Assembly: GCF_009389715.1 (NCBI RefSeq)
Contig: NC_052400.1
Span: forward strand, 21,235,674-21,299,673
DNA: 64,000 bases
Source of the DNA: Phoenix dactylifera
Lineage: Eukaryota; Streptophyta; Magnoliopsida; Arecales; Arecaceae
Reading direction: 5' to 3'
Within the stretch, counting starts at the first letter, position 1. Each line of letters begins with the position of its first letter. A model generated the notes under the pieces. The model worked only from the letters and a program-made list of their open reading frames with translations, was not told where the DNA came from and ran no database searches. Shown in pieces: positions 1 through 11,200 of this stretch. Position numbers and translations under genes: made by a program.

Positions 1-865
1 ATGGCTTATCCTTTCCTCTACATGTGAATTTTCTTTCCTTTTTTTTCTCCTTCGGAAGTACACTAATTTAAACAAGAAAGAAAAACCTTTAAAGTGGTAT
101 AAGACGGGTATGCAGGAAACAAACCCAAGACACCTAGTTGGCCAACAAGTACACTTGTAGTAAACTTATAGGCCAGAGTTGGAATGTAACCATCTAGGAT
201 TAAAATTTGATTGAGAAAGATTTTGTACCTGATAGTATTCATGCATACATACATACCCATGTATATTCATACATACGGATAATTCTCCTTCCCTCCTTCA
301 ATAGCTTGATCAGAAAAATTAGGAGAATGTTACCATCTTTGTTGCTAGTTTAACTCCTTTATCACAATGAGCTGGATTTTAGAGGGATTCACTAGTTGTT
401 TGGCAGTTTGGCTCCTTATTTCTGTTGTTATAGTCAACTGTCAATGCACTCTTCAACAGAATCCGATACTATGACTTCTGGTCTTCAACTTACATGGATA
501 GAACTGCCTGCTAATCTTTTGTTTGCATTGTCTGCTGACAAGCCTAACTAGAAAGTTTGATGTATACTAATTTTTAACATTCCAAAACAGAGGCAAGAAT
601 GTAAAGAAAAACAATGAATTACTCATGGAAGCTATATATTCAGTGATCAAGAAATCAAAACCAGTACTCCGAAAATTGTTTCTTGTTAAACAAGAATTAC
701 AAAGAAATAGTAATTTGCTTTAATATATCCTTCTTAACTCGAAATTGGGTCATAGCTGTACTTAAACTCAGCAAGGCCTGTTACTCTTTTTTTGTTTTCA
801 ACTTCACCATTCTGGTTTCAATTGCCATCATTGTGCCAAGTATATCATAGTCTCTCTGGTCCTTG
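1..865. other. No gene recognised at left edge
   Basis: AT-rich sequence with only short chance reading frames. I see no conserved motif on either strand. Its right border is the downstream end of the broken RNA polymerase III subunit relic. Confidence 0.5.
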
Positions 866-1408
866 CAAGAGAGTCTTCCTTCCCACTTGCGGCATTGCAC
901 AAATATTCTGCTGTCTTCTCAAATGATGCCAGCATTAAGGTAAGGCTTTTCTTCATCTCTGCCATGCCATACCTAGTTAGTTGCCCGCAGCACCCGACCT
1001 CTGCAAGTCATCAACCCTGCCAAGAGCATCGTATGCTGGCTATTAATTTTCATCCTATGCCTGTCCATGGTAAACTGGATCTCTTTGATGATGCACTTCC
1101 TTGCTGCTTCAATGCCAAGCATGTGTTCCACGTAGAGGACATGACTGCTAGTTGTTTGAGCCCATCCAGAGGCCTCATCACCTTCTGGAGGTCCATGCGC
1201 TGATGATCAAAGCGTGTGTTCCTTTCTCATCTCTAATCACAGCATGTTCGGCCATGGGAATAACTTGCATAGCCACCTTTAGAAGCACAGATTTCAGATC
1301 ATGCAGCAGGGAAAGGAGCTTGGTCCAATCTAATTCTGGAGGGAATGCTAGTAGTTTGTTAGTGTAATCAGGCTTATACCTGATATCTCTTCCTTTCAGT
1401 TTAATCAT
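866..1408 (-). pseudogene. RNA polymerase III largest subunit (RPC1/NRPC1) fragment, broken
   Basis: Read on the minus strand, this stretch carries a recognisable piece of the C-terminal third of the Pol III largest subunit, the catalytic core protein that makes tRNA and 5S RNA. In order one reads LLHDLKSVLLKVAMQVIPMA and EHAVIRDEKGTHALII. A change of frame near 1195 follows, then MLGIEAARKCIIKEIQFTM and SQHTMLLAGLMTCRGRVL, another break with an in-frame TAG near 985, then YGMAEMKKSLTLMLASFEKT and AEYLCNAA. The GIEAARK, RHxMLLxDLMTxxGEVLxIT and SFEKTAxxLxxAA blocks are characteristic of RPC1 rather than of the Pol II subunit. At least two frameshifts and a stop disrupt it, conserved residues are changed (LLAGLMTCRGRVLRAT), and no flanking exons were found. 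I call it a pseudogene fragment. The family assignment is from memory of the conserved blocks. Confidence 0.72.
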
Positions 1409-2300
1409 AGGACGTTCAAAGGATTATTTGCTGCAATCGAAGAAGTATGGATTGGAAAGCCACAGTTCTCGAGGAGGCACATCGTCTGTTGCTCGCACTT
1501 GCTGAGAGCGGAGCTCGATGCCTAGCTTGATTAGAAGCATTGATTCATCGGCGTTTGTATTGCACGTTTTCCATTGAGAGCCAGAGCTCATACACACAGA
1601 CCGTTGGAAAGGTTAAAGTCGAGGTTGCTGCAAGCGATGAAGGCAACCCAAAACCAGTATCTATATATAATAGAGAATAGACCCAGTATGCATGAAAATG
1701 CTGTGGGGTTATCAGGGAACAATGTTAGAAATCATCTATTATATCACTCACCGATCTGTTATATAAATTGATAGTTGCCTGGACAATTCTGGGACATGAT
1801 CTACCTTTTATGTATAGCACCAATTTCCATCAGTCCAGTGAAATGAGCAGTGAAGAGATGGGTGAATGGTAGTAGGACTTGATTAGCAAAACCCCTCTTG
1901 ATTTTTATATTTGAATTGAGTTTAGCACCAATGGTGAATGATCTACCTAGCCCGACTTGTCCTACTTTATTTGGGTGAGATTAGGCCAAGCCTATGTCTT
2001 TATTCTTTCCCATTGAACCAGGCTCAGGGTTTGGTTTTTAAGCCCAAGGTCAAGCGGTTTGGTTTTTAAGCCCAAGGTCAAGCTAGGTGGAGCTCAGACC
2101 TGGTGATCTCTTGATATTAGACCTCGCACGACTCATTGGCTCGGCCAGACGGATGGTCAGGGCTAGCATGTGGCATGTCCAAATGAAAACTAGATACGAC
2201 TATTTACGCATATTCAGATAATCTGAATACAGATATGGTTTATGACGGATATTATCCGGCCTTCATTTGTTTGGTTGAATCAGCTGGTTTACAAAGCCTT
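1409..2300. other. Intergenic; one short tandem duplication
   Basis: No gene is recognised. A 28-bp unit beginning GGTTTGGTTTTTAAGCCCAA is duplicated head to tail at 2028-2055 and 2056-2083. The surrounding 1900-2200 stretch looks like decayed repeat sequence. Confidence 0.45.
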
Positions 2301-2309
2301 TGAGTAAAC

Positions 2310-2690
2310 ACAACCACTAGAACGCAAAATATCCCGGAACTAGCCTGGTAGGTCACAAGGAGTAGGTCAGGAGTCTCTCACAATCCTGATGCCATATGCT
2401 CTGCCACAAATGACACCACCCAATTAGCCATTTTGTTAGCCTCTTAGAAGATGCATCTAACAGTGCATAAGATAATACTCGGTCTGAGTCTCCAAATATC
2501 TATCATCTGATGATGATTAAATCTCTGATCTGGAGAATCTGAAGCAATCCGTGAAATATTTTCAGCCATACTGTGGCCCCTATTTTAGCTCCACATCAGG
2601 CCCTGATAATAAGGGAAAACCTGGACTGGATCTATGCAGCCATCTTAATAAGCTGAGACCGAGTTCTCTATATTCAATAAACTGAGCTCA
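2310..2690 (-). mobile_element. Possible LINE RNase H-like remnant
   Basis: On the minus strand near 2445-2400 one reads NKMANWVVSFVAEHM. This resembles the C-terminal block of the RNase H domain of plant LINE ORF2 proteins (REAN..ADWVA). The frame is interrupted on both sides and the rest is too decayed to align by eye, so this is a tentative call. Confidence 0.35.
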
Positions 2691-2699
2691 AGCAGGATA

Positions 2700-3752
2700 T
2701 GTTTTGTTTCTGAAATGAGCCAAACTGAATCCAACTTGCTCATGTCTGCAGTATGCTGTTTAACCCACGAGTAAGGCAGGATGTAATACTACACTATAAA
2801 CGGACAAGACTTCTACACAAACACAAGGCAGATGGATGCAACTTTTAGAAACTGAGTGGGTTAAGGTTATGTATATAAACCTGAAGAAGATCAAAAAACA
2901 TTCAACCCATTGGCTCAAGAAGTTCGACCTCATATGGCCCTGAACCATGATGTTTGCCCCTCCTTTTATCAATTAATTGCATGTAGAAACCTATGAGTTA
3001 TATATTTGCAAAACGAGACATCTCAGTCTTAAAAACTTTTCATAGGACTCATTAACTTTCCATCAGCCATACTGAAAATGTTTATTGGGGTTTTCCCCAT
3101 TTCTCCACTCACTCGGCCCTTTGAAGTTGTTAGCTATCTGACTTCCATACGCTCCACACCTACAAGGCCTTCTCGCATCACATATAGCTACCAAAGGACA
3201 AGACGACTTGCCAACGGATTCAGGTGTACCGGGCATAATGCAAATAGACCAATTGTTATCCAGAAGAATTCTAAGAGCTGCTTCGGAAAGTAACTATAGC
3301 TTATGTGGACGTTACTTACCTGACATCTTTGGTATAGCGTGCAGTTCTTTCAAAGGCTTGTTGAAATCGCAAACTTCACAACTTTCGAACAAACTGCAGC
3401 AGCTCTTTTGCCTCAACCATGCCTCAGCATACCGTTGCTGCTGTCCGCAAAAGAAAATGAAAGAGAAGAATCACTGACGAAAAGTTCCAAGTGATTTCTA
3501 GAGTTAAATGATCATTCAATTGGCTGTACAACTGAGAGAGCCCGTGTATTTGTTTCAGTATGTCATCATGGCAACTCTAGCACAAGACCCTGTTTATAGT
3601 TTAATTTATGACAAGATTCTCAAGATGGTGATTCTAACATGTTTGATCATAAATATAGGAGCATAAAAAAAATGAAATGGCAGGAAACCTTTCACAGCTA
3701 TGCACAGAAATCATCCCCTTATACATCAACTACTCGGCGACCTTATGTGTAC
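2700..3752. other. 3' flank of histone deacetylase gene
   Basis: No gene is recognised. This stretch lies downstream of the histone deacetylase stop codon and should hold its 3' untranslated region. I did not identify a convincing polyadenylation signal. Confidence 0.5.
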
Positions 3753-6278
3753 TTAGGATTTTGGGTACATCATAAGAGGTACAGCAGACAACTTGTTCGT
3801 GTTATCCTGTTCAGCCTTTATACTGCTTGGCTCATCTATAGCCATGGGGCCAATCTCTGAAGCCTGGTACATGACAATAAGGAGAATGTTGTCTAAAACG
3901 AGCACAAAAATCATTTTGTATGATAGTCTGATTTCAGTTAGATGTCTATAATAGTCACCTTCAAGGATGAGATCTCCTCGGCCATAGGCTCCACAGCTTT
4001 GGCAAGGTCTGCAGCAACTTTGTGAGGTTCCTGCATGGTCAAGGAATTGAATAGTAAGAAAAAAGAGAAGGGAAAAAACAAGAACATATAGAACTGGATG
4101 GCACATCAGTAGCAACCCTGAGTGCTATAAAATTTTCGCTGCTGCAGCTTAACTAATTTGAGAAGATAATTTGAAAAAATGTACAATATCTAAGAACCAT
4201 TCTTAAAGTTGATTCTTCTAGAGTTCTATCATAACTCATTTTTTTGTCATTCAAAAATTTTGTTAAGTCATTTGAGTCTTTTGATCATTACAATAATATT
4301 TTTTGTTCCAAGTTCAGATGATGGGTTCCATCAAACATCCCAGGAAAGACATAATTCATAATAAATCTTCAAACATGTTTGAACTGGTGTTAAAAACAAA
4401 ATAAAGTAAATTAGAAAAAAACAAAGAATAATAGAGAATGAGTTGTCATATTTCTTTTCATTCTTCATTATGAAGAGAATAAAGCTGCCATTTTTGATAC
4501 AAAGCATTGTAAACAAGGAGTTTTCTTCCCCCTTTCCTCCTTTTCTTCTCATTTTAAAAAGAATCCAGCTATTATTTTGAACTTCAAAAGGATTCTTTAC
4601 CCATCACTTAGCAACGGTCTTCTGAGTTACATAGTGTTAATGACAGACACCGGGGCGATTTAGGGCCTCTTTTTAGGGATCAACCTAGGATCCAAAGAAT
4701 AGGCAGGCGAGACCCTTCACTAGGGTCAATAGGTCTTTTAGAGAGAGAAGAGGGAGATGAGAGAGAAAGAACAGAGGAAATAAGCGCGAGAGAAAGGGGT
4801 GGTTTCTCTCTCCCTCTTTTTTTTCTTTTCTTTTCTTCTTTACGCTCTCCTCCATTGCGAAACAGGGGTGGGGGGCGAGAGCGCACCCCACCGACGGCGG
4901 CTATAGCCGGAGGACCAGCGGCACAAGGGCAAGAGAACGACCGCCGATGGTGACAAACACAGAGAGAGGTAGAGGATTTTCCGATGATCTTTCACTGGAT
5001 TTTGGCCATTGTTGGGTCAATTGGAAAAAGGAAGAACAAGAGAGGAGACAGGGACCTTACCTTGACTCTGAGGAGGCGTCGGCAACCCCGATTTTCGGCG
5101 AGAATGGAGACGGGCAGCTGCGAACTCAGGGAGAAAAAGAGGGAGAGGAAAAGAGGAGGATTACTCAGAATGGAGAGCTTAGGAGGGAGAGAGCTCTCCC
5201 TTTATAGAGGAGCCTTAGGGTCTCGGCGACCTAAAACTTCGACTCCTAGTCGGAATCACTGAAGGAGAAGACTCCCAGAGGGAGTCTTCCGTGCTTAGCC
5301 ACTCCATAGGCCAGGCCTCAGGTCAGGCCGATCGAGTGGATCGGACCCAGACCAGGCCTTCACATTCTTTCCCCCTTAAAAGAGGTTTGTCCTCGAAACT
5401 TAATGCACCTTCATTCTTAAACAAATGGGGGTATTGAGTCTTTATCTAATACTCCACCATACTTCCACTGCGCGACTTTGATCTATACTAACTCTTCTAT
5501 ACTTGTCCTATGCCTACTTTATGAATCATAACCCTAAGCTTAATTTTCTACCCATGATCAAGCCTATTGCTCTGATACCATATTATAACAACCAAGGACC
5601 TCACCTAAAATGGCTAGTCGGAAGGTATTATTTGAATTTCTTGATCTTATATAAGTACCCAAGATTTACCTAGCGGAAAAACGATGTGGGACTAAATACA
5701 CACCCGCACAGGTCTCCACATGAACACTACCCCGTCACTGTTTTCTCCTACTCCCTAGTCGACTAACCTCCTCTAGTCTCTCTGGCCAAAATCGCCTTGG
5801 CTCTACCGACAGCCATCACCAACTTCTTGATCGTGGCAAACCTTGTCCTATGTTCCTCTCCTTGTTTCCCTCTCACCAATGTCCTTGCAAACGTAAACTG
5901 TAGTTCCACTAGATCTAAATAAGCCCTATGCCCCAACGTCCTACCCTTGCTAGAATACTGACTCCTCTAATGCTATCCAGGTTTAAGACCAACCCTAACA
6001 AGCCACCATCTCTATCTTCCATTGCCAAGGAGAAATTATTGGTGGGACTCGGTCCACCAGCTTAGCGGTGGACAGGTCCGACCACGTAGCAACACGCGCA
6101 AACATGATAAAAAAAGAAAGAGGGGGAACATAGTAATATAGGCGTGTTTGCGCGTGTTGCTCTGTGGTTGGACTGGTCCACCGTTGAGATGGTGGACTTG
6201 GTCCAACCAATAATTTTTTCTTGTCAAGGCCCTGATGTCATTCTATGGACCTTCTCCATCTCCAACAAGAAGCTGAGC

Positions 6279-6317
<39 letters not shown>

Positions 6318-8262
6318 GGAGGGGGGGGGGGATGTGCACGTGCATTTGCACGGGCACTCTAGCAAGAGACCAGAGGTCAAGCTCAGTTTGGAAAAAAGTT
6401 GCTGAGCCAAAAATGCCCAAAATTTGACTTCAAAAGCAACCCCCTATGCTACAACTGAGTTGATTTGCAAAGTATCAAACAACCACTTGCAGGTGGGCAG
6501 GTTGCAAGGATCCAAATAGCACCTTTAGGAAAAATATTTTTCAGGCTCTATCGAAGGCATCTGTTAATATCATGGTTTAGTGAAACATTTTGAGACCATT
6601 TTTCGTATCCAAATGCAAACTTATCTCTACCATGTAGAATGAAGAATAATTTTCCATGATTACATAAACTGTACAAACAGAAACTGTTGCAACAACACGT
6701 GTCTGCCTTACTCTTTACCAGTCAAAATTGTGTTTGAAATTACAAAACTGAGCAATCTTGCTAGAACTTGTTTTGGCCTCATCAATAGTTTCCAATGAAC
6801 TTTGAAGCATACATATCCCTCAACAGTAAAGATGGATTGGCAACCTAGTTAGCTCAAGACTCCATTCTGGAGAAATACAAAAGGCTGAGTAGTAGATTTA
6901 GATCATCAAAGTTTCATGTACATGCTACAGCTTGCATCTATGCCAACAAAAGGAACAATTGGTCTGATACTGTATAGGATCTTCATTAGTACATAAAAGA
7001 TCCATAAATCCATCTCACAACCATATAGAAGAGTGAGAGGGTACCAACTGTCCAAGTTGGTAGGACTTCTTGTTTTGATAGAAGAGACCTTGCTTCAATC
7101 CTGCCCTCTGATATTCAGCTGGGCTTCCACCCATCCTAGTTCTCAAAATATATGTACCCGTCCTACTGTTTCTTACAGAAAGGAAGTTGAGCTGCGACTT
7201 ATAACTCATTACATTCTGCTGTAGAAAAGAACAATTCTTCATTACAATATCAACTTTCTTCTAATTTTATATGTACATATATAACTAAATGTAACTGGTT
7301 CTTCAAAGTCCACAAGGAGCAAATCAACATCGATGACAAATATCACACATTAAAAGCATTAATAAATTTAAGCCATATAAATGATGAAAAAGAAGAATTG
7401 AACAAACAGATACCTGATCTTTTAACTCGTTTTCAATGTTCTCCCTCTTGATTTTTATGTTCTGAATACTGTTTGATGGAGGTTCCCAATAAGGCAAACA
7501 CAGTCTGTCAGCAGAAAGTGTAACAATAACAACATAAAGTGAGGGAAGGGTACAGAAAATGAGTACCGAGATGACTCATCTAGTTGCTTGGGATCATCCA
7601 TTTCCATATCAGAATCAGGATCATGTCTTGCATCTGGATCCTCCAAGTCTTCATCTGGCTGAACATATCAATCATATAGTTGATGGTTAATCATTAAAGT
7701 TAATATTGTCAACCTTTATCTTTGATCTTTCACCCATTTTTACATTTTATCCCAATGATTAGAACATATAACAAACATATGCATGACAAGATTTTCATTT
7801 ATGACAGTATCACCTAGTACTGAGATGGTAGGGGGGTTCAGTTTAGGGCCATACAGGCACATGGTACAGCTACCGTGCCTACTCCAACAGCATACCACAT
7901 GTCGACGTGGGTGCATGTACTGTACCACCCCGACGTATATTGGTTAAATTACTGATACAAGATCCAATACCAAGAATGCAAACCTTGTGACACACTATCA
8001 TGACATGTTCGTAGATAGCAAGAAACCTCACTAAAAGCATTCCACCAAGAAATCGCAGGAAAAAATACCATAAAGAAGTTCAATTGTTCTTAGTAACACA
8101 AAACATGCGATCATGATAGAGGACACTAGTTTTTAATATCTTTAATTAACCAAAAATGATGACAAATTCTATAGTTAGTGCCAATATAACAAATTGTTTA
8201 TGATCTTAAAAATATTACCTTCTAATAAAGAACTATTTCAATATATATATATATATATATAT

Positions 8263-8294
<32 letters not shown>

Positions 8295-11200
8295 TTCATT
8301 TTCCATTGCATGTTATTAAATTAATTGTTTTATAAAAAACAATAAAGAAGATAAGAACTTATGCAAAGATTAATGCTAGAAATATTACAGTGATGAACAA
8401 TCGACTGAACAGCAAGGGGTGATCCAGTATGGAAGATGAAAATAATGCCAAGCTACAAGTAGGCCTATAAACTTCTTTCGCACCCCCAACTAGTACAATG
8501 AATCAATAAAATTTTTAGAAAGTCATGATTACTGCATAATGGTTATGATAGTTTAGTAGTTTACATATGCTATTAAAAGAAAATGGCACAAAACCCTTGA
8601 TTTCCTGCATGTCTCTTCATTCAAAGAGAAACAAGGGCACTAGCATAAACGATCCAATATCTTCTCAACTCATTCACAATATTCTCCTCTTTTACTCTTT
8701 CTGAACTCAGTGTCATGACATAAAAGTGTCAAATATTCTCCAACCACCCATGAGCAGAAAATTGCCTGGTTTAACATTGCACGTACTGATTTTAGCAAAC
8801 CCAACAACAGAGTGGCAGAAAAGGGGACATTTCTCGCTGAATTTTAGTCTCTTTCTTGAAGACAAGATTTCTCCCACCTGCCACCAACTAAAATTCATAA
8901 AAATGCTGGTACTAGGTTTGTGGTCGCAGCCTTGAAGGATATTAATGGTGGTTACAATCCCTTTGAGAACAAAGGCCTGGGCTAGCCTGTTCTGCATCCT
9001 CAACCACCTAACTGCAGAGTGAGCTTAGTTTGAGGAGGGACTTGGGTACTATCATGTGATGGGTTACCAATAGAGCAGCAACTAATAACCCATACTTCTC
9101 AGATATTCAGAGCATAGGCAGAAGCTTGATTGGGTCTCTGGTGAGAAGGGGATCAGGCGGCAGATAACATGGCTCGAATGTCATAAGCTTTGCATAGCAT
9201 AACAATTTGGACCTCCAAATACCCTACTAGGCTACAGGCCAAGGTCCTAGCATATGTTTGGGGCATTTCCATTGGGCAAGAAAAGCATCATTAGCTTGCC
9301 ATTTCAAACATGGTCAGAGAACTAGTCCATCAACTAAGGGACATCTTCCACATGACATGAATTACAATGCAAGTTGAGCATTGTTTTACGTGCATTGCAC
9401 TTAAGCTTTTGCTTTATTCATCCATATTCCATACCAACTAAAGATAACAATTGACTAAATTTGAATCTTGACTTCAGTAGGCTTCCTCAATTAGAGTTAG
9501 AACTTCTCAATGGTCTTACAGGATGCAGTCCACCTCTCTCACCCCAAGCATGTATGAAGATTAGCATGCTATACAATCAGTCTCCGCCTCACAATTTACA
9601 ACCCACTTTCCAGCAATGTCACCAAAATGATACTAACAGACCTCCCTCAAAGCTAAAGCCAAAAAGTTAAGATACAGTAAATTTATGAATGAACTGTATG
9701 AAAAGGAAAAACCAACTCAACCAGCTATTCTAGTATTGTTGTCGAGTGTTCAGTTGTAACACGTGCATCCAACAAAAGAGTGGACTGGGTTGGAAAGCCA
9801 AGTGCACAGGGACATTATTTACATATAGATTATAATAGAAATATTTAGCATTCTCTTTTTCAGATAACCAACTTGATCATATATAGATATCAATGTACTA
9901 TAATGTGCCCTTTTAATGCATACAGAAAAAGTACTCCACCAAGAAATTAGTAAAAAAATAGGAGAATTCAAGCATAATAAAAGGACAAAGAAAGAACAAA
10001 ATGGTCACTATGAAATATACATGGATGGAGTAGCACATGCAAGTACTAGCACGGTGCATCTTTGCATCAACCAATGCTCTTTAAAACCAACCAAAATAAT
10101 TTGATGCATCTGTAAAAGATGATATTCCTTTTTAATAAATTTAAAACATAAGACTTAAAACATTAAAACCACTATATGCCTCAAAAGATGCGAAAACTCT
10201 ATCAAGCTCCATGAAAAAGGCAACTATCATCCTCACTACACAGTCAAGTACATCTAGCAAAGCTCTTGTCAGTTTTGTTCGAGTAACATTTCCCCCCAAA
10301 CATGATTCATGGCCATAAGTCTGTCTCCTAATTTTAATTGAAGTCTGTCTCCTAATTTTAATTGAATCTCTTCAAAAGAGATTAATTTCTTGGTGCTCAC
10401 TTAATAGTGACTTTTCTGACAACTACAACTTCCGACTGAATGGTAAAGTCCCAGAAGAAAATGAGCCATTTTAATTAGCTTAAAAGAATTGGACATTTTA
10501 GTCAATTCAATAGCATTTACAGCTTCTACTCGTGTCTTAGCTTGCTTGAGAGCAACATTCACTTCAATTTCTTGTCTCTTACCCTCAGCCCTACTCAAGC
10601 TAGCTTCAGCTATTTCAAGAGCTTGCTGATCTTCTTGCAGATCAATACAATACTTATCTCTGCATCATTTCCTAAAAAATGCTGATCTCATTATTACCTA
10701 TTCTAGAGAAACCACCAATGACAGCCACCATTAACCATTGGTTATTGAGGCATACTTTTCAAAGGCCTATACCAAAACCCATGGCAATAGGGGCGTGGTT
10801 TGGCAGTACACTAATTTGGCCAATACCATGAGCGCTTTTGTGCAGCCCGAAGATATGTTTTAGATACCGCTATACAATTATAAACCATCTTTTCTCAATG
10901 GTTACAAAACATCCTTGCATTTGCACCAGCATAACAACTCCTTGTGCAACAAGCACCGGCTTAACTTGGAGGGGGTGGTGAGTTATAGTAGCAGTAGGCG
11001 ACTAGAGTTAGACACCAAACTGCTCCAGTTTGATTTATCCGAGTGTTGCCTTATATATATTGAAAGGATCCATACCTTATGAATACTTTTACATGCACAT
11101 TATGACTTCGCACAAAGAAAACATAAAAGATACTATTATGGCATTTAATCCTCCTTTTTTTACAAATACTATTGAGCCTTCTACCTTTAGAGGCAAGTAT

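Larger units (their letters stand above)
4031..7413 (-). other. Intron 5 of histone deacetylase gene, filled with repeats
   Basis: This 3.4-kb intron holds a gypsy-type 3' LTR (4641-5364), a TRIM LTR (5583-5720), a long foldback element (6035-6214), a CT run (6281-6310) and a tRNA-derived relic (7041-7110). I saw no convincing extra coding exon, and the protein length is already normal without one. Confidence 0.6.

Noticed and set aside
4680-5262. Charged ORFs on both strands at 4.7-5.3 kb
   Set aside because: They lie within a purine-rich gypsy LTR and consist of Glu/Arg/Lys low complexity.
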